Of a stretch of DNA of 64,000 bases, positions 1-11,393 are shown one piece after another. The position numbers and the translations under genes are program-made. How positions within the stretch are numbered: the stretch's first letter is position 1; each line of letters begins with the position of its first letter. Below the pieces are notes generated by a model. That model was not told the DNA's origin, made no database searches, and saw only the letters and a list, made by a program, of their open reading frames with translations. The DNA is from Sphagnum compactum. Its lineage: Eukaryota; Bryophyta; Sphagnopsida; Sphagnales. The stretch is from contig OZ234493.1 of NCBI GenBank assembly GCA_965153455.1, positions 26,402,213 through 26,466,212 on the forward strand, written 5' to 3'.

Positions 1-329
1 GTATATGCACAGATGCTCCCCAGTATGTAGCTGAACTTTCTTTTTCTCTGCTCACCTTAATTTCACTCTGAGGACCTGGTATATTGTGTGCATTTTCTTG
101 GGGTGTGGCCTCGTCACTGTCTACTTAGTTGACAAGAAAATTATTGAAGTTGATCTACATCTTTACATTCAATGTAATATCTGTGCAATTGCCCAGTTTG
201 TCATACTTGTAGTGATGCTGGTCAATGTAGATGAATGAATGCAATTCAACTGATGTTTGTAGTCAAACTTTTTTCCTTTGGAATTTGCAACCTGATAGAC
301 AATTTTTTTTTCTTGAACTGGTGTCACAG

Positions 330-1565
330 ACTTAGATGTATTCCATCACCCACATCTTTCAGCAAAGCCTGCTTGAGAACTCTCCAATGTGCAAATTCAA
401 GCCTCACAATTGGAAATTTTACTGCATCTCCATCAAGTACAGGATGTGATGTGACTTCATGTAACTATGAGGGTTTTATCCAAGGAAATGTAACTGCCAT
501 CTTATCTCAGTAAGAAAACCCTTGCCTCTCCTTCATTTTTCGGGCAATACTGTTTGTACTCAGTAATGAAGCCTCTCCTAAACTAATGTGCATACATTGG
601 TCAATTGTTAGATGGCTTTGCTATGATATCAACAATCAGAATGCTATAACCAGCTGGTAATTGCTGACTGCCAACCTTTGGCATAGGTTACCAGTTCCTG
701 GCATGTTGAGAGCGACCATTGGAAACAAATTTGCTATCAATAAATGTGGTCTGAAATGTGGTTGTGAAGACCACTTTCATCATTTAGTGATGGTACAAAT
801 GTGGTTGGCTGGAATGATTCAGAACATGTAGCATGCGTCCTGAACAACCTGTACCTTTTTTATTCTTAGCCTCCTTTGAGGCCTTGAAGACTATCAAATA
901 GTTTGATCTGGATTTTTCTCTCAGCTATATCAAGACCATAAGACTCGGTAACTATAGAACTGTGTCCCTATTTGTCATAAGGTGCACATTACTTGTAATG
1001 TGAAACAACTACTCACTTATATCTAAACTATCTTATTGGCAGGGTCGTAAACTCAACTGAGAATCAATGTCCAGGTACTCCTTTACTTTTGTGTGTCTCT
1101 CCACCTAGCATCCCAGAAATTGTGTCTTTTCCTTTCAATTCACATCTGATGAGATTCAGCAATTGACAAGTGTCTCAGACAATTTCAAACTGACCATATC
1201 AGAGGAGCCCTTATTAAAAAGAATCTTCATCTCCCTGGAGACCACAAGGGGCATGAAGTTGTTAGGTTGATGAGGTTGAGGTGCTGACTAGGGACCACAC
1301 TGTAAACCTTTGATACAGTTTTAGAAGTTCAGAAATGACACAGTTTTTTGTTTTTTGTGTTTCAGTGCTGGCATCATTGACATATGACAATCCTGCCCCA
1401 ATTGGCAGATATCCAGTTCCTCCTGCAGCCCCAACGCCAGGACCCACATCATCAGCATCTGGTGCCCCAGCTCCAGCCCCAGCAACTAATCCTTCAAGTG
1501 CCAGTTTTCACATACCTTCTTTGATGGGCTTTCTAGTCCCACTTGTTCTAGCCATATATCTTTAG
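330..1565 (+). CDS. LysM-domain GPI-anchored protein (LYM/LYP type), 3' exons only
   Basis: Three exons read in one frame: 330-509, 1043-1074 and 1366-1565, stop TAG. The joins follow GT-AG: acceptor CACAG before 330, donor GTAAGA at 510, acceptor TTGGCAG before 1043, donor GTACTC at 1075, acceptor TTTCAG before 1366. Exon one carries a cysteine- and N-glycosylation-rich segment (LRCIPSP, NSSLTIGNFTASPSS, CDVTSCNYEGF, GNVT), the pattern I recognise from the region after the LysM repeats in plant LYM1/LYP proteins. The short middle exon ends in a conserved-looking CP. The last exon is a Pro/Ala-rich arabinogalactan-like spacer followed by a hydrophobic tail (MGFLVPLVLAIYL), a typical GPI-attachment signal. 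Family members bind chitin or peptidoglycan fragments at the outer face of the plasma membrane with LysM kinases. The signal peptide and LysM exons must lie to the left of the window. Exon edges are inferred; the family call rests on motif memory. Confidence 0.72.
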
Positions 1566-2480
1566 TTATCTGGTGGGCACCAACTGGTTTAAATCTTACT
1601 TCGACAATTTGTGATCTAATTTTGCAGGGTTCTGTATGCCTGAGTTTTAATGGTGGTTTGTCTGATGATTCACCAGCTGCTATTGATCCACTTATATGCA
1701 TTATAGAGATTCAAAAACTCATAACTCATGGTTTTCATCACTGAGGAAAGGACAAAACCTGTATTTTGTTTTTGGCTGAAATCCAATGAACAAGTTTGGG
1801 GCTGATGGTCTTTACTTAACACCAAAGATTGACTTGTTACATGCAAGGATAGTTTGAAGCTTCTGGGAATTACAAATCTGTGTGCTACCTCGCGAAATTT
1901 CTGTTTGATTTAGGGCACTTACCAAAATTGCAGGTGTTGCATCTATCATGTGTTGGCATTTGGTGCTGTCTTCGAAGTTGGGTGTGTTTGTCTAAAATTT
2001 CTCATCCTCTTTCAGAAACTTTTCAGTAAACGCCAGTGTTTTAGTTTTATAGGGGAAATTTTCTGAAGTGGCAAATTAGACATGGATGTGAGATATCCAT
2101 AAACCTGTGGGACCTCTCCCTCCTTTCACATTGAGACCACAATTCATCTCTCTTGTTAAGTTTATACATTGTCATCACTTAACTTCACAAAAGTATTCAA
2201 ACTTTCATATCCAAGCTACCATAAAATGGAAGATAAAGATACTTGCATGCTTTGGAAAATGATGGAAATTGGTTTTTTAAGAAGGTGCTGATGACGGAAA
2301 GGAAAGGCTAATAGGGCCCTTCATGTCCCAAACTTTAGTGGTGGAGGTATTTGGGAGAAGTAATGAAGCTCCCTATTTATGAAAACAGGTGAAAATTTCC
2401 ATTCCCACTGATAACATGTTCTTTATCCAGTTTCTATAAGTGCTCCCATGATTTTGTGCCACTTTAGAAATTGCAATTCA
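1566..2480. other. 3' UTR and intergenic DNA
   Basis: Follows the stop codon of the LysM/GPI gene. It probably begins with that gene's 3' UTR. I see no coding frame, RNA gene or clear repeat in it. Confidence 0.4.
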
Positions 2481-2594
2481 GTGAATCTTAACAAACCAAG
2501 AAGATCTACTTTCATTGAGTTAGCAATGTTTAGAAATTGTGTCCGTGAATGTTAACAAACCAAGAAGATGGACTTTCATTGGGTTAGCAATGTT
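2481..2594. repeat. 64-bp direct tandem duplication
   Basis: The block starting GTGAATCTTAACAAACCAAG at 2481 is repeated at 2545 as GTGAATGTTAACAAACCAAG and stays similar through the words TTTCATTG and GTTAGCAATGTT. The spacing is 64 bp with few mismatches, so the duplication is fairly recent for this window. Confidence 0.75.
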
Positions 2595-2803
2595 CACACT
2601 CACTAATCTACACATTTCATCCTTAAACAATTTTTTTGTCAATGTGTTGTTGGGTAGATCAAGTAGTCCTACTTGGTAGGAATATGTAGGTTTGTTGTGG
2701 GAAACAAGAAACCAAGCTTCATGAGTCATAGAGGCAAAAACATCTCTTGGGCGTAATGGTTTCCAATGAGTTCTTCCCATGAGTACATCAAATAAGATGC
2801 ATG
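2523..2803 (-). other. Unidentified open frame, possible exon fragment
   Basis: A minus-strand frame without stops reads through ACILFDVLMGRTHWKPLRP and on to SYQVGLLDLPNNTLTKKLF. Its composition looks more protein-like than the surrounding AT-rich frames, but I do not recognise a family with certainty; the first words vaguely recall a kinase subdomain IX and that is weak. The distal end runs into the 64-bp tandem duplication, which repeats the codons for NPMKVHLLGLL-like residues. No splice partners are evident nearby. It could be an exon of a decayed gene, a transposon fragment or chance. Confidence 0.22.
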
Positions 2804-4969
2804 CCCTGGTATGAAGTTCTACCAGGGCCTGTTCCAGAGTGTAACCGGTGTTATATCCCTACACTGTTCCCATCAGAAGTGGAACTGGCAGAACCAAAAG
2901 TGGAACCAGCAGATGACCATCTGTCCCACCTTGGAAAAAGCCCTAGAAAAAAGAAAAAGACACCAGAACTGGGTTATGATATGTTCACTAAGAAGAGCCC
3001 AACCAATATAGACTACACATCAAGTGTAAGTTCTGCCACAAAAGCAGGGGATACCTATTCCTTGATTGGGGGGCAGAATGGACACTTACTGCTGATTCTG
3101 CATAGGTTCTTTGCTGTTCCCCTAACTTCTTGCACCATTGAATGGGTGCAAGGTGGATTCTATAAGGGATATACAAGTTGTGTGAATGTAAAATTGTAAA
3201 CATACCTTGTGTTAGGGTATTTAGGGCTCAAATCCCTAACACTTACTTAAGCCCAAAATAGCAACACATGGCCTATCACTATAGGGATGGTAGTTAGCTC
3301 TAGGTTCACCTATTCACACTTAATAACTTCTTGAGGGTTTTACAAAGTTGGCAACGTACTTTCACACATGATGATTCACACATATCATTATGATATGTTA
3401 CATGCGAAGGTCCCTTTTGTCATTCCCTTGTGCCAAGGCTTTATGTTGAAGCTTTGTGTTGCATTGCTTGCACTTTCCTTCCTCTTTGTTCTCGCACTTT
3501 CATGTTTGTTGAAGTTTTGCACACTTTGCAACAACTTGCAATGTGCATTCTACCTTGTGTGATACCGCATCCTATAAGCAAACAACTTGCATGCATCATT
3601 GACATCAAGCAATTTTTTGTTGTTGGTTTGTTTTTTTTTTTAAAACTATGTTTTGTGTTGTGTTTTCTACTTTCAAGCTTTTCATTTTCAAGCTCTCATT
3701 TTCAAATTCATGTTTTTAAGTTTTTCATTTTCTTTGTCTTCATGCTCCTACTTTGTTGTTTTTTCTTTTTCAATCTCTTATTTCCACAACATTTGAAAGC
3801 AATTTAGGCTCACAATTCCATGAATACATTGTATAGTGAAGTCATTTCCAATCTTTTTTTTGTGTGAAATTTCAATCAATTGCAAAACGTAACAATAGGT
3901 TGCTAATAATATAAAAGGAGAAAAATGAGGTTTTTTTAAATTGTGAAAAATGCAAGGATTTGATTTAAGGTTCATTACATTTGCAACAAATAGTCATTGT
4001 CCATCATGACTTCCTACAATTTTTATATTTTCTTGGGAGCTTCATACCCAACCCCCTCCCCTCCCCTCCCCTCCCCTTCCTCTCATCAATAGCAAATTGT
4101 TTCCTTGTAGCCTTCTATCAACTTTGATTTACAAGAGTTGTTTGTTTTCTTATTTACTCTTGTAACCTTTCTCCTCTCCTCACATTTTTTTTAATTACAA
4201 ATATTTTAATTTAGGGCAAGGGGTCATTGCAAAAGACCATCATTTTGTTGGTCGTTGTCACACTTAAATTCTTAACAATTGTTGTTTGTGGGGGGGGGGG
4301 TGGGGGTGGGGGTGGGCGGTCAATAACAAATCTTCAATCCCTACAAATATGAAGAGATCTTCAAGTTTGTGGTCAAGTTTCAGTGATAATTAAAGAGCAT
4401 TAGATTCCCTTGGAGCTTGATCAAACAATATATATCATGTTGATGCAAAGGTGAAATTTTCCTTTAAGTTTGTTAGATTTATGATTTTGTTTATATATGC
4501 ATGTGTGTGCAAACTCAACTTTAGAAACATTTTTTTAATGTGTGGCAAGGAGAATAAAAAGTTTAAAGTTTGGTTACTCCACAATTTCATCATAATCTAG
4601 CATTAAAGATTTTCTTTTGAAATAGGTCAAGATTTTGCTTTGACCTACAACAAGTTGGGTTCAAGGTTGTTGTATGGTTTAGAGGTGAAAACACAAATAG
4701 GTGGACTATCTGGATTATCATTCTCACAAATTTTTTGGATGTACATGAAATTAAAATGTAAAGTCATATTCAACATTAACATTTATCAAAATTTTAAATT
4801 ATCCATGTTGCAATAAACTTTAGTGAAAATCATATTAAAAAATATGCATGAAATCTAAGAATGCACATTGGATAACATGGTTTGTTAAATGTAATTACAA
4901 TAGTTTTAACTAATGTAAATTTGAACTTTCAAATGCCACTTTTGAACCACCTAATCTTATTTTTATCCT
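2804..4969. other. Gene-poor DNA with simple-sequence runs
   Basis: There is an open plus-strand frame at 2801-3199, with a lysine-rich stretch PRKKKKTPELGYDMF and a donor-like GTAAGT at 3026, but it has no supporting context. The rest is AT-rich, with a T-rich run near 3600-3780, a CCCCTCC-type run near 4050-4080 and a G-rich run near 4290-4315. I see no convincing gene. Confidence 0.35.
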
Positions 4970-5220
4970 TAGGGTTTGCATCTATAAGTGTTTATTTGAT
5001 GATGGTAGTATCAAAAAACTTCAAAAAATAATTATGTGTTGCTAGTTCAAGATGGATGTGAGGTTTAGAGTTTGCAACTTTAAGTATTTGCTTAATGATG
5101 GTAATACCAAAAGCTTCAAAAAAGAACTATGTGTTATTGGTTTTGGGTTGTTGTGAATTTAAGGTTTTTAGTTTTAGGTCTTTTGCTTGATGATAGTGGT
5201 ACCAAAATAATAATAATAAA
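4970..5220. repeat. Three imperfect ~96-bp tandem repeats
   Basis: The words TTGATGATGGTAGTATCAAAA, TTAATGATGGTAATACCAAAA and TTGATGATAGTGGTACCAAAA start near 4996, 5092 and 5187, each followed by similar sequence (CTTCAAAAAA, TATGTGTT) and preceded by GTTT- and TTTGC-containing text. The spacing is about 96 and 95 bp. Copies are well diverged, so the array is old. Confidence 0.6.
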
Positions 5221-6269
5221 TTATGTTGTGATATTCATTTCCAAGGTTTAAGGTTCAAGTTTTAATAATATTTTTTGTGTTTATCTAAAGAACATATTGT
5301 AAGCATGGTAGTTCAAACATCATTCCATATCTAAAATATTTATATACAAAAGTTATAAACTTGATTTCCAAGGGATAGCCTTTCTTCAACAAAGGTGAGT
5401 CCAAGCTTTTTATCATCGTGCTTGTCTTTTAGGGTTTTGATGGTGACAACAAGGAGCCAACACCAACTTGTCAAACTTATTTTTTAATAGATAGAATTGG
5501 ATTTCAATAGATTTTCCTTTCATGGTTAGCCTTGGTAGTTCAAACATTAGTCCATATTTGAAATATTTTTTCTTATACTTTGACAATACCCATGACTTTA
5601 GTAGGTTCCCAATTAGGCTAGCAAAACTAGCTAGATGCAGATCGATATAATCTGAATATATTAGACCTTTTTGTCTTTCTTTTTTGTTGGACTTGTCACT
5701 TATCATTGGTGGATGTGCTACCAAACGAGACATCATCTACAACCCAACAAGATTTTTTTCTATTCAATTTGCAAAAAGAACGTAAGGATATTCTTCCTTC
5801 CAATCACTTGCTCAAGAAACATATTCTATGCTCCAAAACAAAAGTCGCCTCATGCTTAAGAAGCGTAAGTTGCTTATTATTAGTGTTTTGTATGCTTTTG
5901 TAGATTTTGTTGATCAAGAATTGAAGAAGGAAGAGCTTGAAGGCCCTGAGCAACCAAATAACAGCTAAGCAAATTGTTTCCATATGATCTTTGTCTTCAT
6001 GCTCATTTTTCCTTTGCCTTAGTAACATTTGTTTTCTGTGTCAAGAAAGACTCCTTTGGGCTTCGTGGAAATATGAACTTTGTCTTCATGTTCATTTTTC
6101 CTTAACCATAGTAATATTTTTTTCTCTCTCAAGAAAGACTCCTATGGGAATCCACATTAACATTTATCTAGAACCAAGCTATGAAGAACAAAGTTGCAGG
6201 TGGAACTACCTGAAAGATGAGGCCACAGTGACCAGTGCACCATGAAGGATGGATGGTAAGTGATCAGGA
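5221..6269. other. Intergenic DNA
   Basis: AT-rich DNA. Two short similar stretches occur near 5990-6045 and 6080-6145 (CTTTGTCTTCATG, TTTTCCTT, CAAGAAAGACTCCT), a local duplication of about 90 bp. No supportable gene. Confidence 0.35.
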
Positions 6270-6560
6270 AACAGTTTTCTGTTGGGTTTCAGTTTCCTAG
6301 CCAACCATGGTGGTTAGCTCAGTTGCTTTTGTTTTCCTGCCTACTTACTAACAATCCACAAGCAGGTTGGTCATAGGTAGGTAGTAAAAACAGCCCTTAC
6401 CTAGTAATTACCTATTTTCCTACCTATCTACCTATACAAGAGACCTATTTCCTACAGAAATGGTTACCAAGGTGAAACCAAATATTAACTCAGTTGAGGT
6501 TCATCCACAACTGAGTAATAAGGGGCATCCAGTGGATGGTGTGCTGGTGGGTGCTGGTTC
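6270..6560. repeat. Dispersed repeat, family shared with 42.5-43.0 kb
   Basis: The text TTCAGTTTCCTAGCCAACCA, TGGTGG, TAACAATCCAC, a run of CCTACCTA-type words, then ACCAAGGTGAAACC, AACTCAGTTGAGG and GAGTAATAA recurs in the same order near 42595-42850. The copies differ by many substitutions and indels. The open frame at 6460-6693 lies inside this repeat and is therefore not called as a gene. Confidence 0.55.
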
Positions 6561-6763
6561 ACTGTGCCTGTCAGATTATGGGAACTGGATCGGAGGTTGC
6601 ATCAAACTACAAAAGGGAAACCAGAACAGACACCAGCGCTTCCCTTCAAAATCAAAAACTAACAAGAAGGACTGGAACCCAAGATTTTCTTGAATGAGAC
6701 AACATTGATTCAAATTTCATACACGTTACATTTGTTGAGTTCCAGTTGTCTTTGTTTGTGCAG

Positions 6764-6908
6764 ATCTTCTTCTTCACAACAACAACAATCCCCAGACCTA
6801 CTACTGACCTTGCATGAGGAATATGTGCCACATCATGTCTCTGCCCTACTGGCCAAAATGCTGCCAAAAGTAATGGGCACGCTCTTGGAATTTGTCAAGC
6901 AGCAGCAG
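6764..6908 (+). CDS. Possible isolated exon, product unknown
   Basis: A stop-free stretch is bounded by a good acceptor (TTTGTTTGTGCAG before 6764) and a donor (CAGCAG then GTATAG at 6909). It would encode a Ser/Gln-rich start and then HEEYVPHHVSALLAKMLPKV and a helix-like LLEFVKQQQ end. The codon pattern and CpG-poor but GC-moderate base use resemble the real exons of the LysM gene more than the surrounding DNA. I found no partner exons within several kb and do not recognise the family. It may be a relic of a captured or decayed gene. Confidence 0.25.
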
Positions 6909-7462
6909 GTATAGTGAATGAACTTGGGAAAGTACTCAAAGTGCAACTAATAAGCATGCTGAATGAAATTATTAATTTTGGATGTATTAATGGTTTCTCT
7001 CACCTCATAGAAACCAATGCAGAATAATTGGACACAACGCCCTTTTCTGGCAGAACGTGATAAAGGATGAGGAGGAGTTTCATTCAGTTTTACCAATAGA
7101 GATGAGTCAGTTGAGGTACTATTGATATTGTAGTCTGATGCTGGTGAAACCAAGCTAGTTGTCTCTGGTGTTTTTTGGTTACAACTTAGGCTACTTATTA
7201 CATTAGATCCCAACCCAACTTGGACCATGTTTCTAAGTCCCTTTCCTTGGGATGTGGCCCTCATTCATGCTTTGGGGAAGATGTTAAATAAGACAGATCA
7301 GGCCAGGGCAGATAATGAAAAAAAGAGGAAGGCAGTACTTATGTACTCTCTGCAATAAGGACCCTGTGCTTATTTAAGCTCTTCCATGAGGTTGCTTCAA
7401 CTGTTGTCTGATGTACTACATATAACACGCACCAGCAATCCAGAAGACCTGTTCAACCTTCA
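6909..7462. other. Intergenic DNA
   Basis: Moderate-GC DNA without a supportable gene. The open frame on the minus strand at 6947-7264 has no recognisable features. Confidence 0.3.
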
Positions 7463-7660
7463 AACCAGTGTTGGACGGGTATTCGATTTCTCGAACAAAT
7501 TGTAGAATCCTCGCTTCAGAATCTTAGAACTGTCGGTTTTGAGTACTTGAAAAAAAAACACATCAGAATCAAAGAACCGTCAGTTCCAATTATTTCAAGA
7601 ACCTCAAAGAACCACTGGGTTTCATAAAAAACTCAGTCAAATAACCGCCGGATTTAATGG
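7463..7660. mobile_element. hAT-like element terminus
   Basis: The sequence CAGTGTTGGACGGG begins at about 7467, followed by repeated TTCTCGAAC, AGAACTGTC, AAGAACC words. The reverse complement of the DNA ending at 41139 begins TAGTGTTGGGTGGTTCTC and shows the same kind of GAACC-rich subterminal repeats, and it lies 3' of a hAT transposase relic. CAGTGTTGG-type ends are familiar from plant hAT elements. The opposite end of this copy was not found. Confidence 0.4.
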
Positions 7661-8159
7661 GTGGTAAGTTGTCTGGGGTAGGGGGTGTAGATTTTTTGGA
7701 TTTTTTGGTTGCCATTGTGTTCCCATACAGTTCCTTCCATGTTTCCAAGGTTCCCCAACATGTTCCCAATAGCATCTCTCACTTGATATCCTTGGCCTTC
7801 ATACTCTTATAACCTACATAAGCAGCCCAAAAGGAGGAGACTGCAAATATACCTATGATGGGACTGTCCAAACCTTGATTAAATCCTTTTGTGGAAGTCA
7901 ATCAATGCTGTGCCCATCACAAAAGGAAAGAAAATTGAACTTTGGGTCACGCAACAACTGATTAATATAAGTCAGTCTGTCACTATGCCACGAGCATTCG
8001 CTGTGGCAAGAAAGGGTGCTGAACGACACCGCTAGGGAAATGGTTTGTAAGCAACTACAGAAGTGAGCAAGCAAGAGTATTACATATAGTAAAGGACGAC
8101 GGGATGAAATGAAGCTTTTCATCCATCCTTTCGTCCGTCATCCGTCCCGTCATCCATCC

Positions 8160-8760
8160 AAACAGAACAAGTATATATTTTTAAAAGGGAAAAACTAGAA
8201 GAAAAAAAAAAAAACAGATAAACACTTTAACAATTAGAAACTTTTTGTAAACAGTTAAACATGAAACAAACAAGGGAAATACAGTAAAATAATCTTAAAA
8301 GAAAATTAAAAAATAGATGACAAAAAATAAGAAACAAAACAGAGAGCAAAAGAAAGAGAAAAAAAACCATACTTGAAAAAATAATGAGGTTTGTCTTCTT
8401 TTTCCAAACTTCAAACCTGCATCTAATCAAACAAAAATAAAAAAGTTTTTAAAATTATTCTTATTATAAAACATATTAGAAAAACTAGAATTTTTTTGGA
8501 AAAGAAAATAGAAACTAAATAAATAAATAAACCCATAAAAATAGAAAAAAGTGAAGATAGACAAAATAAGAAGAGAAAAACTTAAAACATGAAACAAACA
8601 TAAACAAAAAAAAATAAAAACACAAAAACTATAAAAAAGGAATGGAAACAAATGAAAAAAGGAAAGGGAAATACAATAAAATCATTTTAAAAGAAAAAAA
8701 TTACAAAAAAGAAGAAACCAAATAAAGAGTAGAAAATAAGAAAAAATAAAACTTATAATA
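8160..8760. repeat. A-rich low-complexity block
   Basis: About 600 bp dominated by A and AAG/AAAC words on the plus strand. The words GGGAAATACA, ATAAAAT, TTTTAAAAGAAAA recur near 8275-8310 and 8665-8700, so part of it is internally duplicated. The long minus-strand open frames here are artefacts of this composition. Confidence 0.6.
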
Positions 8761-10519
8761 GATTGGTCAAATTTTAATTTAAAATTTGAAAGAAAAGAAT
8801 TCTCAAAAATTTCATGGGAATTGTGATGAATTATATAACAATTTTTAATCTATATAGGCAAGTATATAAAAAGAGTTTCAAATTGGAGCAATGAAAATGT
8901 GAAAATTGATCAATGTTGGTCTATTTACATTTTTCAGAAAAAATTCAAGTCAGCTAACAAGTTCACAAATACAAGTTGCTTCATTTCCTACAACCTTCCA
9001 AATGCATAGAACATCGTTGCTTAACTATGGCCCGAATTTCATAAAAGCGGAAAGGAGTCTCTATAACAAAAATGCAAGGGAGATAAAATTAAATCTAATC
9101 CAAATTTAAAGTTATAGCTTTGCTCTAGAATAATCTCAAGATATCTTATAAAACATTATGGAAGAACTCTAATGATGAAAAATTATGAACAAAACACATA
9201 GACAGAGAGCTCAAGTGGAAATATACAAAAACCCCATGTGTCCTACCATAAAAACTCTAACTACAAGTGTCAAAATGACCTTGTAAGGTTAAGTAAATTG
9301 ATTTCAACACTTGCCTGTTGAAACTAACCATCCCATTCAATAATGTCTTAATGGTTTTAGCACTATTTAAATTATTTTAAAATTGTCAATATATTGAAAT
9401 ATATATTACAAGAAATGTCGAAATTTTGGAATTTGATCATGTCAAGCAGTTCCAAGTTTCATTCACCTTTAAATTAAGCCTATCATACAATGCAAAACTA
9501 AAATGAAACAATACCTATTTGATGAGGCATTTTCATCTTGAGAATCATTGTTGGCTAGCCCCTCTAAGGAAATAGTTGATTATTGTCTTTATTATCCTCA
9601 TTTAACCATTAGTTTGAGAGATTTTTCTAATTAAGTAGGTAGTTGAAGGATAACCTTGTTTTTTTTTTTCTATTGTTGCAAAAAAAAAGTAACTAAATCA
9701 TGAAAAAAGAGATATATTACTCACAAGGTAAAAATGATTGGCATATTTGTTACTACATAGATTCATGAGAACAATTTGTCTCAATGATATATTGAACTTT
9801 ATTAGGAAAAATAATCAAGAATTCATGTAAAGGCACATGCAAACAAAAACCAAGGAATGTAACAATTGAATAATGTTGATAAAAATGGTTGAAAAAAATG
9901 AGTTTTTGTTTCCCATTCAAGTCAAAAATATTAAGAATTTTTATCATGTGAGTTGAAAACATTGAGAATATATATTATGTGCCAAAATGCATTTTAAAAA
10001 TAAATTAATCGTGCAATGATCAAGCGTTGACTCTACCTAAGTACTCCAATAATGAAAAAATGAAAATCTTGTCACAAAATGTGCTAGAAGTGGTTTTTGT
10101 AAGGTAAAGCCCTACCACAAGAGCATCCTCAAAATAAAGGTTTAGGATGAGACAATATAGTGTTGAGTCCCATATAGTGTTTGGCAGGTAAATTTATCAC
10201 CTTGATATAATGGTGGGTATATAATGGGGTAAATATATACCCTACCCGACTAGTAAATGTTGTTTTCAGTTGTTCTTTTAATTTCCCTACTCAAATGGTA
10301 AAGATTTGAAATTTAACTTGTTTTCACTTTACTCAACTAGTATATAGTTGAGGTTTACCTTCACTCAAGGGAAGGTAATTGTTTTGAAACAGGAAAATTG
10401 GAGGTATATGCCAAAATGAAATTTTAATAATAAAAGAATCTCAAAAATGAAGTGAATTCCAAAATGCTCAAGGTGAGTAAAAGAGAGAAAATAAATAAAT
10501 AAATAAATTCAGATTTTCT
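8761..10519. other. AT-rich intergenic DNA
   Basis: No coding frame or RNA gene seen. An (AAAT)n-like run lies near 10490-10508 just before an element copy. Confidence 0.4.
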
Positions 10520-10670
10520 TATTTGATTTTCAACAATAGCCATAAATATAGAAAGTTGATTAAACATTTGCACGAATGACTTAAATATTTTATACATCTT
10601 TCTATGGAAGTATGGATGATAGCCACTTAGGTTATATTACAAAAGAATTCCCAAACAAAAAAGGGCACTG
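10520..10670 (+). mobile_element. MITE-like element, copy A (5' truncated)
   Basis: Contains the family words CAACAATAGCCATAAATATAG, TTGATTAAA, then TATGGATGATAGCCACTTAG and an end AAAAAAGGGCACTG at 10670. The same words, in the same order, occur in five other places in this window. The right end matches the CACTG terminus of the other copies; the left end is not recognisable. It sits about 0.7 kb upstream of the ATG at 11394. The open frame at 10612 starts inside the element and is not a gene. Confidence 0.6.
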
Positions 10671-10729
10671 TAAGAAAGAAGGTAGCCTCCAAAATACGTA
10701 CATTTGGGAATTTGTGCAATTTTGTGCTA

Positions 10730-11149
10730 GTGCTTTACGGTTGAGTTTAACTGCACAATTGCAACCGGCGGCGCTGCTTCTCCCTTTTTCCCGCCCTGCA
10801 CTTCTCGCCTGTTGTTGCTGCTTCCTTCCTCTTCTTCTACCCCGTGCGTCAGCTGCGTCGTCTTCCGCCTTCCAATTCCCTCCTGCCCAACTTCTTCGCG
10901 CTGCGTCCCCTCCCCCCCCCCCCCCCCTCTCCTCTGTCGCTGGACGCTTCCTTGCTTCCTGAGTGCTCTTCAACTTTCTTCAGAAATTGGGTTTCCGTTT
11001 TTTTCTTGGTTTGTGTGAGCGCGTCTGTTTTCCTTTTTGTCGATTTTCTTGACATCTGCTTTGTTCAAAGGAAATCTGCCTGGGTCCCACTTTGTACGTT
11101 AGTGTCCGCTTTTGTGTTTCATAAGAAGGAAGAGCAACCTCGTTTGTGA

Positions 11150-11188
<39 letters not shown>

Positions 11189-11393
11189 TACGTGTGTGTT
11201 TTCCTTTTGTCTGCTTTGCTTTTTACGTCGATACACGGATTGTGTTGTTCTTCAAATTTGCATTTGTGTTCCGTGTTTCTTTGTCGAAGATTGAAGTTTG
11301 CTTCAGTCGACTGTTCGGAGCGAGTTTGTTGAGACCAGGACAAGAAACCGAAATTGGTTTTTGTCAGATTTCTGAGCTCTTCGTTTCGTTGAT
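10730..11393 (+). promoter_or_regulatory. CpG-rich promoter / 5' UTR region
   Basis: Base composition changes sharply from AT-rich to GC- and CpG-rich DNA at about 10735 (CGGCGGCGCTG, CGCGCTGCG) and stays so into the coding region. It contains a poly-C run at 10912-10927 and a (TG)n tract at 11154-11185, then pyrimidine-rich leader-like text. I could not identify a convincing TATA box, so the transcription start is not placed. Confidence 0.5.

Noticed and set aside
8227-8651. Two phenylalanine-rich open frames on the minus strand
   Set aside because: They are translations of an A-rich low-complexity block.
10612-10973. Open frames on both strands upstream of the acidic protein gene
   Set aside because: The plus frame starts inside a repeat element and runs into a GC-rich leader with a poly-C tract; the minus frame is its mirror.
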